Assembly: GCA_022836615.1 (NCBI GenBank)
Contig: MU405219.1
Span: forward strand, 1 to 64,000
Source: Annulohypoxylon bovei var. microspora
Lineage: Eukaryota; Ascomycota; Sordariomycetes; Xylariales; Hypoxylaceae
Reading direction: 5' to 3'
DNA: 64,000 nucleotides
Of the stretch, positions 46,920 to 59,235 are shown piece after piece (the first letter of the stretch is position 1; every line of letters starts with the position of its first letter). The notes under the pieces are model-generated. The model saw only the letters and a program-made list of their open reading frames with translations. It was not told where the DNA came from and made no database searches. Position numbers and translations under genes: made by a program.

Positions 46920-48356
46920 TTATACTGCGGGTTTATCGCCTCCGCCTTGGTCTTCTGCCTTGCTACCGCCCTCCTCCGTAACAGGCTTCTCGGTCGTAGG
47001 TTTCAAGGGCTCGAAAGTCAACTCCTCCTTGCTGTGCTTCTTCTCTTCTGCCTTCTCCTTGCCTCCGTGACCCTGTCCTCGTTCCGGGCTCTTCTCACCA
47101 GCCGCCGATGAAACCGGCACGCTGTCATCCACGAGCTTCTCCGCATCAGCCGCCTTAGGTACGCCCGCAACATCCTCCGACTCGCGCGCCGCGCCGCGCT
47201 CTTTCTGCTTCCCGACGTTAGCATCGGGTCCGTCGTCCTCGGTGCCTGAGGAGATAGCCAACTTATCCCCCATGTCGCCGACGAGCTGGTCCAGCTCGTC
47301 CTCGATGGCCTCCTCCTTCGCCGTCTTGGACAGCTGGCGGTTCGCCTCCTTGTCGCCCACGAGGCTGCGCCACTTCGCTTCGAGTTCGTCCCGCCAGCCT
47401 AGCTCGTCCGCCAGCTTGCGGACTCCGGAGTCGCAGTCGCCTAGAACCAGCACGTCATCCGCGCGCGTGCCCAGGTCACCCACACGCTCGAGGTTGAACA
47501 GGACGCGAGGCACACGCTCGCGCGCGTTGCGCGGCAGGCCGGCGAAGGGGTGAACGAGTAGACTGGTGCCCATGACGAGCACGAGGTCGGCGGTGGCGGT
47601 GACGTTGATGTTGTTGTAGAAAGTCTCGGGCAGCTGCTCACCGAAGAAGACGATGTCGGGCTTGACGAGGCCCTTGCAGACCTCGCGGACGCAGTGGGGG
47701 GCCTCGCCGCGCTTTACGAAGTCATGCATCATGGCGTCGGGGAACTCGGTGCGGCACTCGACGCACCGCTGTGAGGCGAAGCTGCCGTGGGCCTCGACGA
47801 TCTTGTTGGGAGGCACGCCGGCGGTGCGCTCGAGGCAGTCGATGTTCTGCGTGAAGAGCATGCGCAGCAGGCCCTTCTTCGCCAGCAGCGCGATGAACAC
47901 GTGCGAGATGGTCGGGCTGAAGTTGCCCGGGTACAGCTCCTTGGCTAGCAGATAGAAGGGAGCCGGGTTGCGGCGGAAGAAGTCGATCTCGAAGACGGCT
48001 TCAGGGTGGGGGAGATTGAAACGTGAGAGATTGTGGTACAAGCCCGTCTTGGGAGAGCGGAAATCGGGGACTGTACCGTTGTGAGTGATGTGTTACGGTG
48101 TATGTGAATATGATTAATGAAATTTAATATGAAATATATAAAACAGTAGATGTATTGATGTATATCATCAGGCATAACTATCACATTGAGGGTTGAACTT
48201 ACTTCCAGCTGCGGTAGAGATACCGGCGCCGGTCATGACCACGATTTTCTTCGCGTTACCCTTCTTGATAAGTTGGGCGACGGCATGAAGGCTGCGCTCG
48301 GACAAGGTGTCCGGGGCAGTGTCCGGGTCGACGAGGCTAGATTGTTCTTGACCCAT
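46920..48356 (-). CDS. Sirtuin, Hst2-type NAD-dependent protein deacetylase
   Basis: Exons 48356-48203 and 48070-46920 encode 434 aa; the 132-nt intron rejoins Ile52 to give AAGIPDFRSPKTGLY. The sirtuin core has GAGIST at 43-48, TQNIDCLER at 125-133, the catalytic His146 in VEAHGSFAS, zinc-ligand Cys154, 157, 178 and 183, and MGTSL at 218-222. The start MGQEQSSLVDPDT and the class-I core point to the Hst2/SIRT2 branch, which in yeast deacetylates histones and other proteins from the cytosol or nucleus. From about residue 290 the protein has a long Lys/Glu-rich, probably disordered tail of some 140 residues. All catalytic residues are present, so it should be active. Confidence 0.93.
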
Positions 48357-49339
48357 CTTGCGTCTTGACCACGGGTTTGGGATTGACCCTTTCTGGTGAC
48401 GAGGTTTCTTTTTACGACCTATATTGAATACGTGAGAATTGAATGAGAAATGAATACGAAGCTCAATTTGAATCACGAGTATTCAACTACCATATTCATA
48501 TAGAATTGGTTGAATAAAAAAGAAAAAAGGAGTGCGAATTGTATGTAAGTTGTAAGAAAGTAAAAAAGTAAGACGCGGGATGCAGGTTACATCACTTTTC
48601 ATAATTAAAACGGCGTAACCCGACTCAGCACGCTAATCTAGCGCAATCCGTACTTGTGGGTAGATTTTAGGTTGCCTGGAAGCCTGGAGACACTGGATCG
48701 TATGGAGGGGTTGGTTGGTTGGTGTTACCTCCGTTTATCGTATGACGCCGCGGGGCATTTACTGTCCGGGGCGTAACTTCGATACATGCATATCTCGGAC
48801 ATCATTGCGAATTGCGAATTCCGTCTCTCAGCCCTGAGATCTTACCAGTACATTGATGCTGAATCACCTCAAGAGTAAGTACAAACTAGTACTTCGCGAA
48901 TTACTGTCGTCACATGCTACACACATACACACATACGTCGTACAAGCTCATATGTCTGATACGATTCAGAGAGGGTGGCTCGAATTATATACTTCCAAGG
49001 GAACCAACTCGGAATTTATCCAGAGCATCTATCCATCCCATAGACCTGTAATAACCTCCTAGGTGCGCAATGTACAAAACGGACCCTATTGCTGGCATGT
49101 CGGTGCCCAGTAAATGGCCCGTCACTGTATTATATATTGGTGCTGCGCATTAGGGTCGAACCCGTTTTGCTGGGCCGTGGCGTGCATGCTCTCTCATGGA
49201 GGCAAATTGCGAACGCCTTGGCTTTTGTACCCTTTTTTACTCCAATTTCTCTTATTCCATAATTTCTCTTTTGTTCGCACATCGCACATAATTTCGTACA
49301 AATACAATCGTGAGAACCGAGTATCGATCACTCTGCGCA
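48357..49339. other. Intergenic region
   Basis: Promoter and leader of the sirtuin gene (48357-48600, A-rich on the plus strand), followed by sequence with short featureless frames (48853-49062 and 49114-49347). No gene supported. Confidence 0.55.
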
Positions 49340-51157
49340 TCACTTAGCCCATTCAACCGTTTCGAGTGCCATCATGACAAGCACTAGTGTCGAAGGGAGG
49401 ATCCTAAAAGCCATTAGTGATAATTCTAGACAAGTGACGCACATCACAACTTACCAAATAACATAGCTCTGGAACAAGATCTTGGACATGACTCCTTCGT
49501 ACACTTCGTTGATCTGGCAGATCTGTGCCAGTTGCAAAGCACTCGGCGCACCCGTGAGGAGAAAGCAGACGATGACGAATATCGGGTCGTCAAGAATGCT
49601 AACCGGGACATACTTGGCAAAGAGTGCTAGAATGGGGGCCATGATGAGGGTAGGGAGCAGCATACGGCTAATGAGCGAAGCTACAAGAAGTTTCTTCCCG
49701 ATCTTCTCTTCTTCCGGATCCCTAGTCGTATGGTTTTGCGTGTTTCGGGCTAGGTTGGCACCTAATACAACAAGAATAAGAGGCACAGCGACACCACCGC
49801 TTTGGGATACAGCTCTGGTCACACTGTTGTTGACGAACGTCCCTTCTTTGAAGAAAAGTCGTTGCAGATCAGGTACCGAAGCTACAACGATAGCGCAAAG
49901 CATGGCCCATAGCGGTGGGTTCATGAACTCCCACAGGAAATGATACACACGTAGCCATCCTCTCCACATACCGGCTAAGGCAGTTTGGACCGGGCGAGGG
50001 AAGCGTTGGTATATACGCTTAGATAAGTCGACAACGTGTTGTTCGGCAGATGCGGCGGTCCTCTTAACACCGAGCTTTACGCGAACGTAATAACCTTGGA
50101 CTCCACTTGGAATCTCCGGGTCGTTCAGCTCGTGCATGCGAGGGAATGTCATGATATCACCGGGTCCGGTCGTTACATAATGCCCGTTGACGCCATTAGA
50201 ACCATTGTCGTGTTTCTTCGCTATACGTCTCGGTGTGCTAGCCTCGTCATCCGAGTCATCCGGGGATGCTACCGACGTTCCAGCCACTGGAGTCCGACCG
50301 GCCGGCTCATATACTTCTGACCCATCCGAGCTATCCGAGTCGTTCTCTACCGCAGCATTTCCATCTAGACCTGGTATCAAGGCATCTTGGGAGGCGCTAT
50401 CCCGGTATCTTCCTTCTTCGACCGTTTCGTTCTGGTACTCCTCGTATCGGCTCTTAGGCGCTAGCAAGACGTGGTATCCCCAGCTCCATCTAACCAATTG
50501 TCCAAGCTGCTGGAAGATTAGGAGATACAAGATACCGCGTGCGGCTACTTCATCGTCATTATCGCCCGGTATCCTGTCCCAATGAAGTCCCTTCAAAGTT
50601 TGCGACAGCGAGATCACTAGTGAAATAGGTAACGAGTTGGAGTTTCCGAACACACCCATTGCCGTTACGAAGTTCGCCGGACGTTTCCCAAACCGGAATG
50701 CCTTGGATACACCTACCGATACCATATACGAGACGGCAGTCTGTATGATAAAGATGAAAGGTATTACTGCGAGGTCGATTAATTTGTCGGCATTAAGTTG
50801 CGATGCCAATTTGGTAAAGACTATTTATCTATTAGCAAATCGTCAAGATAGGCGCAATCATAGGATGTGCATACTTAGGCATGGCGTAAACAGCATAACA
50901 TTGAGATTCGCTAGGAACTTCTGCTTATCGGCATCGAAATGCCCTAACCTTGCGATGACATATCCGGGCAAGCTAACGCAGACGACTTCCAGTACAGCTT
51001 CGAAGACCAACAATATTAAGTGGTCAAGGGAAGGATGGGAATCGTGAGGCTTCTTAAGTATCGTCAACGCCGTCGGTTCAGGTACCCAGTTCAACGAAGG
51101 GTTGTTGGCCCGAAAGGAAGTCGGGTACGTCGAAGTCCAATCCATATTTTGCAACAT
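49340..51157 (-). CDS. PIN-like / auxin-efflux-carrier family membrane transporter, 3 exons
   Basis: Exons (minus) 51157-50875, 50820-49455 and 49403-49340 encode 570 aa. The 54-nt and 51-nt introns have GTATGC and GTAAGT donors. The small third exon was recovered because the frame would otherwise stop at VIW; splicing adds ILPSTLVLVMMALETVEWAK, the usual hydrophobic end of this family. About five N-terminal membrane segments (starting near LDHLILLVFEAVLEVVCVSL) are followed by a hydrophilic acidic loop (about 190-330), then about five C-terminal segments including GGVAVPLILVVLGANLARN. Fungal members resemble plant PILS and yeast Ecm3-like carriers of the ER; the substrate is unknown. The start at 51157 is uncertain: ATG 51145 would remove only four residues. 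Confidence 0.88.
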
Positions 51158-54100
51158 ATCCAACTTGATAGATATATATTAATGAGAAAGGATAGTGTTT
51201 CGATGCCCGTTGTTTGTTCTTATATTTTGACGGACGCTAGCGGTAGAATTGCGCAATCGTATGACCGAAAGGATTCCTTGATTACCTAGTAGGTAGACTT
51301 TACGTGGCAGATCGGTAGAGCGACGGGTGATAAACGCTGTCGCCTAATTCACAGTTACGATAGCCACGATATTATGTTCGTGTGTGATTTCTTCAAGAAA
51401 TCCCAGCGCTATTCAGACCAGCTGCAGAGTCGTCAAAAGTAAGACCGAAGACACCGAGGAGAGGTGGTCGGAAATACGAAGGGATAATGGATATGAAATG
51501 ATAGGATATGTAATCCCTCAAATCCCTTAAGAAGCGAAAATGCCAAAAGGGAAGAATAAAGGAATAAACAAAAAGTAAAGTAACAACTTGGAAAGGAGGT
51601 TACTTTTTGAATTAATACCACAAGGGACTTTTTGCCCAGCCGTGCCCAGACGTATGGATTGAAAAATTAAGTAGGAAGAATGGAAAGAATAGACGGAACG
51701 ATCAGTTGAGAAATGGATCAAGGGTATCAAAGGATGAGCCTCGACTCTCTGAAGGTCGCCGGGTAATTCTGCTTTTAGAGTCCGCCCTGGAGATCTCTAG
51801 CCATTTCTAGATTTAGATCGCGAATTTTGCTGTGGCTAGCGCAGCAGTTGAGGCGAGACCTGCAGGTCCGCTACAAGTGGATACCACTTTAGGTATGTCG
51901 TATGAAATGATTGGTTCATGATCGCCGCTAAAACAAATCTTCAGGCTTTCTTTGTCGCATACGGTCGCAACATGTGCAAGTGCAAGTGCAAGTGTTACCA
52001 ATACATATGGTATGGGGGCGCAAGAAAACCCCGTAGCCCGACACTCAAGTAGTACGTACCGCCAAGTCGGAGACCTCAATCAACTTCAATCCCACTTCAA
52101 TTCGTTTCAATCAGAACAACATTAAAAGCGTTAAAAGAAACATTAAAATTGCTACACCATGACGCCTCTGTCTCGGTACTTACTGTATCAACTGTCCTGC
52201 CCGCCCATACAGCCCATATCAACAGCATCAAAATAGCAAATGTTCGTTAATTCTAACGGAACTTTGGAAATCCGAAAGACATACATATGCACATGTATTC
52301 CTCGAGTTCTATCACATACCTACATATATCAGTGACATACTGCACATGAGATATGTTTATGCTATAATGATGTGATTTGCTCGTAACTATCTAGGCAATG
52401 CCAATGCAAAAGCTGCAGAATAAACTCTTTAGGGCTTCTCACGATACCACTCAGCCCGCTCAAACCGCCAACGTGCGCAGATAACAACTCTTGGCTCATT
52501 ACGCTTACTCTGTTTACCCCGTACTAAGGCCACATCTGATCCACTGAGACAATTTTGACATTTGAAGAATCTGTCGATGTTCGTTCGATTAGGTATATGT
52601 ATGCCTAGCTATATCAATTCGATTTTCAAAAGTAATTCATAATACAAAACACACCGTCTAGACAGTCCGAGGTCCTTCTCATTCCCGAGTCTTAGGGTTA
52701 GTTATACTAGAGACTGATACTAGGTATCTCATACCTTAGTCATGATCTTATTAGGTAATCCTATCCCACCTGATGGACCTAACCTCGAATCTTGAACCTC
52801 ATTCATCTTGCGTTAAAATGGAATTAGCTGAACGATTAATCGATACGCCGCATAACCCGAGAGGTGAAATCCAGCTGCTGTGTTACGTTGTCATTCGTGC
52901 TTCAAGCCGTCGGGGCTGACGAGGCCATGCAAATTCCACGATGCAGCCAAGGGCGAATGACATCCGGCTGAAGCCTACCTACATCCTATGTAAGTACGTG
53001 GACATCGCCAATACTACTGGAATCAAGCAGGCTATCCCGAGCAGCCCGAGCAGACCAGACTTGGTATGCAGAACCTATACAACATCGTCGCCGATAGGTC
53101 AAATCGACGATAAATACATACAATGCGACTTGTCCGGAATAACCGTCTTCGAGTTGTAGGCAGAAAGATAAAGATGCCTCTAATTGGGTTGAGAAAAAGT
53201 GATGACGATTCTGTGATAGTGGCGATGACGTTATTTGATCTTATCAGTTGCCAGGTAAAATTGCATACGTAATAGCTGTGGCTTGACAGAAGGCGCTAAA
53301 AAATTCAACCTGAAGTTCCAAGTTCCAAGGTTTATTCTGAGCCACTCTTATCATTCTTCCAGACATCGAGGTGGTTCGACAGATTAACAACTCAAACCTT
53401 CGACTAGAAATTTCCAAGGGGCGATGGTGAAACACGTAGTCGGGAAGTACAATACTCGTCGGGTTCTTTATACTTCCTCTCGTCATGAGACGCATGTATA
53501 GAAATTAGCTCAAAGATGATGTACATAAGACTTAAGGGTCTCTGTACCTTGCTGACGGGGTGGCAGAGTGGCTCACTTTGCCTTGGAATTCCGGAATTCC
53601 ATGCAGCCTATCTACGGTACGACTTTGACAGCATCATTTGCGGGGTGGTAAGGCATTATGAGGGAAAGATCACCGATTGTTGTCAGCGCTGGCATTGGGC
53701 TGTGTGGTGTGTGATGTATTGCAGCATGCCAAAATCATTCCCCAGCTGCATATTCAAGTCGGCTCGTGATAATTGTGATGTCCCCCCACCCCGGAGTCTG
53801 GTTGTATGGCAGCAAATCTCTCCAACCATAGTTGATCTCGTTCAAGCTTCATATTCTTTTCAGGTTTTGCCTAACCACATGTGCAGTTAGAGTGACCATC
53901 CTACCGTTGTCAGCCAGAGGTTTTCTAGCGAGCCCCATATATGTGACGCAAAGATTTTATTTTTCAATGTTCGTCACTTGAAACTACAGTACCTACTTGC
54001 CCGTCCTGCCAGTCTTGCTTGCTTGACTAGGTATCTAGGGTACCGTACTAGATAGTGGATACATACATGCCTACCTTGAGACCTTTCAAAACAACCATGC

Positions 54101-54390
54101 TATGATCGGTCTTCCAGGTTACTTAAAATGATCTAGTATAATTCCCAAGTTGTCAGGTTTATTAAGCAGAAATGAAAAAGAGAGATCGAGTTGACAAGAA
54201 TTCGATCTTTGATGATCTGCAATCATTGTTTCGTACTTATTATCAAACCTATCAAACCCATCTGATTGGACCAGCACAAAAAAAGCTTTAAGCTAGGACC
54301 ACGTGAGGTTCGTCAATAACCTCAGAGGCTCAGCAACCTTGGAAGTCTCAGCATTTGAGAGAAGATAGAAACGCGGGGCACATCCCACCC
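51158..54390. other. Intergenic region, no supported gene
   Basis: About 3.2 kb. It contains a (GTGCAA) microrepeat near 51974-51993 and short unconvincing frames, the longest being 53516-53890 (plus). CT-rich stretches near 51430-51680 probably belong to the leader of the transporter gene. Confidence 0.5.
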
Positions 54391-55178
54391 AACCCAGTCA
54401 ACCCAGTCAACCCATACTGCCCATCGCAGCTGCCACCCAATCATCCACTAAAATGTACGGATACTACGACCATTGACGACCATTGACGTCCCCCAATTTG
54501 TTCCCCCCAAACCATTAAATCATTAAATCATCCATCTCCAACAAAGCTACCAAGCGAATCCAGGCAAATCCTAGCAACTCTAACAATCCAAAGTCGATCT
54601 CACCCCGTTCATGTTACTAGACTGAGCCTGTGAGCTCCAAAATCTTCTGAATTTTTTCAAAGGCCCAAGGAAGAGAAGACACGTCTGAAGAGGTTCCACA
54701 CCTTAACAATCGTCAGAATCGTCAGAATCGTCAGAATCGTCAGTCAGTCAGTCTCTCTCCTACCTTGCCGGCCTACGGCTGCTACGGGTACCTAGGTAAT
54801 TACATAGTGGTACCGGTCAAGCATAGCCCACTTGCATCCGTCGTTGCCAATTCGTCCCTAACGAACCCAGAGAATCTCAATACTACTATACTCCCGTCTA
54901 TACTACATATTACATACTACTTTTTCTCATCCTTTGCGCACTAGCATACTACCGACCTGCCGAGAAATTGACAGCTGAATGAATATCACAATTGGGCAGC
55001 TCAAGCTAGTGTCTCGAATTTGACAAGGTTCGTGCAGCCCTACATTGGTTACCTCATAAGGTTGTTTGGGTAGTCTGGGTAGTCTGGGTCGTCAGGCAAG
55101 ATCCTAGCGGCTTGTTCGCGATAGATGGAACCCAAGGAAACCCAATAACACCAATAACACCTCAAAGTACTCAAAGTA
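54391..55178. repeat. Cluster of 9-bp tandem microduplications upstream of the MAPKK gene
   Basis: Independent 9-bp tandem repeats, each with a different unit: AACCCAGTC x2.7 (54391-54414), AATCGTCAG x4 (54708-54743), TGGGTAGTC x3 (55067-55093, one mismatch), CCAATAACA x2 (55142-55159) and CTCAAAGTA x2 (55161-55178). A 10-bp (CGACCATTGA x2, 54467-54486) and an 8-bp (CATTAAAT x2, 54513-54528) duplication lie among them. One exact TACCTAGGTA palindrome is at 54789. Confidence 0.85.
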
Positions 55179-55247
55179 CCCGAACAGAGTCAAGCTCGGG
55201 CTCCGACTCCTCCGTTAAGAACCATAAATCGCTAACCAAATAAAATC

Positions 55248-55256
55248 ATGCTGTAG
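55248..55256 (+). promoter_or_regulatory. Minimal upstream ORF (ATG-CTG-TAG)
   Basis: A two-codon uORF 366 nt before the MAPKK start. Whether it is inside the mRNA depends on an unknown transcription start. Confidence 0.3.
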
Positions 55257-55562
55257 ACGATTCAGAGTCCCTTGTGCCGACGAATCGGTACTGCGCCTTT
55301 TGCCACCTTTTTTTCACCTGCGAAGAAAAATTTCCATATCTGCTTCATAACGCCAACCCGACATTCCTTGCTGATCACCAAGTCGACAGTTTAACTTTAT
55401 TACTTGCTGTATTATTCACTCCTTGCAAATCCGCCAACCCGACAACCCGCCAACTTACTCTAACCTGTCCAAACTACTACTATCCTACTACCCATACCAT
55501 TATATCGACTTCTGTCAACTGAGCGACACAGAGAAAGTCTCCCTACTGGCTACTAGTCGGTG

Positions 55563-55586
55563 ATGATAGTAGAAGCGCATCTTTAG
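55563..55586 (+). promoter_or_regulatory. Upstream ORF, 7 codons, in the MAPKK leader
   Basis: ATG at 55563 and stop at 55584-55586, ending 35 nt before the MAPKK ATG. The position makes inclusion in the mRNA likely. Confidence 0.45.
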
Positions 55587-55621
55587 AGCTCTCCTCTTTT
55601 TCATACGCCAGAACCTTTACA

Positions 55622-57637
55622 ATGGCTGGCGAACATCACGACCCAGACTCGCTGCCTGCGACGCCAGATGAGCTGATAGATAGGGATGTCCTAGGTAGCC
55701 CCACGTCGCCCGGCTCAGTCGATTCCTCAGAAGCCACAACACCGACCGATACACCGGACGAAAGTCTTTCTGATCTACCTAGAAGAATGCCGTCCTTGCG
55801 TTCTGTGTCTGATCCGCAAAACCCGGGTCACCCAATGACCGCCTCCTCTACACATATAGGAGTATTGTCTAATGCTAGACGTCCTGCTGCTACAGGTGCG
55901 CACATGTCTAGCGGTCGTCTTCCCGAAGATATCAACGCCAAGATGCGAGCTTTCCACTTGTCACGTCAAGGTAGCTCAATGACTTCACCACAAGGTACCC
56001 CACCTTCTGGGTCATCTGGAGGTGGCCCGGTCCTAGGTGGTCTACCTAGACATCTTCAGATGCCCGGACCTCCTCAGAGACCCGGTGCTCCCTCGTTTCC
56101 CAAATCGGCCCCCGTCGTACCCTCAGTGCCTTCCGGAGGTGGTGGCTTAGCAAATAAGAGACGATTCGGACTAAAGCTTGGGGACATGGGTGGAGGAGCC
56201 CCGCCTCCTTCGCCCGGATCTGGCGGTTTTGGTGGCGTTCCTCAGGGGTTGCCCACCCAGAACGGGAGTACCCACATGTCACAAATGAAGCAATTCGAGG
56301 AGTATATCGATTCTGAAAAGGGGTATCTGACATTCAAGGGCAAGGCGATCATCACCAACAAGGGAGTTGATTTCTCGGATGGGTCCGTCTTTAGGATATC
56401 GCTTGACGAAGTTGAGAAGTTGGATGAGCTGGGAAAAGGCAACTACGGCACTGTCTTCAAGGTGAGACATACAAAGCCGCGATTCCCACGTTTCGGTCCG
56501 GGTCTTTCCTCTTTCAAACCAACGTCCTTAGCGAATATCCCGACAGTTGCGCAAGACAAGGCGGACGCTGAAACCAAGAGCGGCTCTACTACCGGGACGG
56601 TTATGGCTATGAAGGAAATACGACTGGAACTAGACGAGGCCAAATTGACAACTATCTTGAAGGAATTGGTAATCTTGCACGAATGCGCATCTCCGTACAT
56701 CATCGAATTCTACGGAGCTTTCTTCCAGGAGAGCGCTGTGTATATGTGTCTTGAATACATGGACGGCGGTTCAATCGACAAGCTCTATTTAGGGGGCATT
56801 CCGGAGAATGTGCTCCGCAAGATCACGTACTGCACCGTGATGGGCCTCAAAGAGTTGAAGGACAAGCACAATATCATCCATCGCGATGTCAAGCCCACTA
56901 ACATTCTCATAAATACTCAAGGTCAGGTCAAGATTTGCGACTTTGGCGTGAGCGGTAACCTTGTAGCGAGCATCGCCAAGACCAACATTGGATGTCAAAG
57001 TTACATGGCCCCTGAGAGAATCTCAGGCGGGAGTTTTATGCAGGCTGGCGCAGGAGATGGCACCTATAGCGTCCAGAGTGACATATGGAGCTTGGGTCTA
57101 ACAATCATCGAATGTGGCATGGGGAAATATCCCTATCCTCCAGAGGTGTCCTCAACAATATTTAGTCAACTCAGCGTAAGTGAACGGTCGAGCTTACTTT
57201 TGTTCTCAATTAGATGATCTGACCATTATCCATAGGCTATCGTCGAAGGAGACCCACCCGATTTGCCGAATAGGTATTCAGAAGCCGCACGCACATTCGT
57301 GCACGGGTGTCTCAACAAAGTGCCTAAGTTGCGACCAACTTATCAGGCTCTGCTAGCCTCAGAATGGCTCAAGGACCTAACGAAGCCGGAGACCATCACG
57401 GAAGAAGACGAGGAAGCAGAAGAGAACGAAGCCAGCGCCGAAGCAGTTGCTGGTGCAGCTGGGAAATTAGATCTCAGCCATTCAAGCACGGAAGACCTAG
57501 AGGTTTCTACATGGGTCAAGGACGTTCTTGAGAAGAAGGAAAGTGGACAATATGGCGAGACGGAAGGACAGCCAGCGCTCCACCACGCTCCTCTAGATGT
57601 CGTGAGCCCGATGGCTAGCCCACGAATTGGAAAATAG
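55622..57637 (+). CDS. MAP kinase kinase of the Pbs2 / OS-5 (HOG osmostress) type
   Basis: Exons 55622-57175 and 57236-57637 encode 651 aa; the 60-nt intron falls after FSQLS in the late kinase domain. Residues 1-260 are disordered Ser/Pro/Gly-rich sequence. The kinase domain has the Gly loop GKGNYGTVF (271-279), catalytic Lys331 in MAMKEI, HRDVKPTN (420-427) and DFG (440-442). The activation segment SIAKT has Ser450 and Thr454 as the probable MAPKKK phosphosites. A roughly 45-residue insertion after the Gly loop, and blocks such as YMCLEYMDGGSIDKLY and GTYSVQSDIWSLGLTIIECG, are features I associate with Pbs2 rather than Ste7- or Mkk-type kinases. Pbs2 passes the signal from Ste11/Ssk2-type kinases to Hog1 in osmotic and fungicide stress. 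The C-terminal 110 residues are Glu-rich and not conserved in my memory. Two uORFs precede it. Confidence 0.9.
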
Positions 57638-59235
57638 AGATGGGAGGAACCTTTCCGACGATAATACTCATTAGACCAGGACAACAAAAAGAAGTGAGGG
57701 GGAACTTCTATAATTTGGTGGAGCAGGTTCTCCACGATCCTCTCAGACGACCACTTCGAGAACATAGCATTACTTGGCGTACACATACTTCTTTCAACAC
57801 ATAGCAGGCCAGGAGGGCGGCAGTACTCTGTCTCAACATTTCACAATTTACTTCCATTTACGTAAAATGGGAGCTTGTTAAGGATTTTTTTCAAACGGCA
57901 TTCGGGCGATAGGAGGCGTTCCCTGTACACGTATTCGGGATAAGGACGGACGACGGCCGGGAGCGACGAAAAATGGAGGATTTCACGTGTGAGATTATAA
58001 ATTGTCGGAAGGCATGTCGTGTCGAGAGGACTCTTCATTCATCAAAGCAACCATTGTACATTTTTTTATGCATTACTCGGAAGGGAAGAGGTGGCAGGGA
58101 AGGACTCATCTCATTTATGAAGGGGAAGCTCGACGGGAGGACGCGATGCTTTGCAGAAACTGGCCAGAAATAAGATGGGAATTCACGTTCCGGACGGAGT
58201 TTAAGGGGGCGAGGTAGGGAAATCATAAGGGAAGGAAATGGGCGGAAAGGAGGGGATGCAGGGGATTCGCCTAGTTGGCCGGGTCAGATTGTCGAAGGAC
58301 CAGTCTTGGTATGATTACCTACTATTCTACTCATAGCGGTGTTGTTGCCAGGGTTGGTGGTAAGATTGATGCCGAGGGAGACGAGAAAGTAGGGAAGAAA
58401 GGGCTGAAGTAATGCAGAATAAGCAGATCAGACGAACGAACGAACAGACAGCTGAATGGATGACAAGATTGAAGAAGTAATGAATGAATAAATGGAAGTG
58501 ATATCTTCGGTATTGAGCATCAGACTAAACTGGACCAGACTAGACTTGATCTTAGGAGGTTAGATAGTCAGCCTATGTAGGTAATCTGACACGAGGGTAG
58601 TTCAATGCGGAATTAGATATTATGAACGTTTGCCTAGCTATGACATATGACTTTCTTAGTAGTCGTCGGCTTTCAGTGGGAAAAGCCAAGTGGCAAGGAT
58701 GTAATATTCGGTTTGCGCGACAGCATAGATAGGAAGAGGCATATCAATATCACGATTACGCACAGGTACACAGGCAAACACTCAGGTGCGGATAGCATCT
58801 CTCGTATATTGCCCTTCGCAAGAACTCAAGAATGATCGGGTCAGATACTAACTAATCTACCGTAACGATCGAGTAGGCGTAGTATCGACGCCTTCAGATT
58901 ACAAAGTTTGGTATCACAAAAAGTATTATTATCCACATTCACGTGCGCACCTTTCTCTTATCATGCCCCTTACTGAATCTGCTTCGTTTCGTTTGGTTTT
59001 GCGGTAGACATCTCCTCGGTCGTGATTATCGTTCATTATCCATTACTCCAAGTAAGCATTAGCATAGGCCGAGGGGTATGCGGATCCCTCGGCCTGCTCT
59101 CATATCGTGAATTTTCCTAAGTGAAAAATCGCAATCTCATATTCGTCCTCGTTGCGAGGTTAGCTGCTCGTTTTGCAGGTCTCCACTTCTCGCTTGTAAT
59201 GTGCACTCCCCCTAACTAGAGTTTCGGGCTCAAGC
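57638..59235. other. Intergenic region between convergent genes
   Basis: 3' UTRs and spacer. Short frames at 57841-58226 and 58647-58835 have no domain. A GAAC microrepeat lies near 58434-58445. Confidence 0.55.

Noticed and set aside
49130..49200. tRNA-like GGGTTCGACCC on the minus strand
   Set aside because: A T-loop-like motif only. No matching 5' acceptor or D arm could be paired.
53516..53890. 124-codon plus frame, and a tRNA-like GTGGCAGAGTGG near 53560
   Set aside because: The protein has no recognisable features. The D-arm-like piece lacks an anticodon stem, T arm and acceptor stem.
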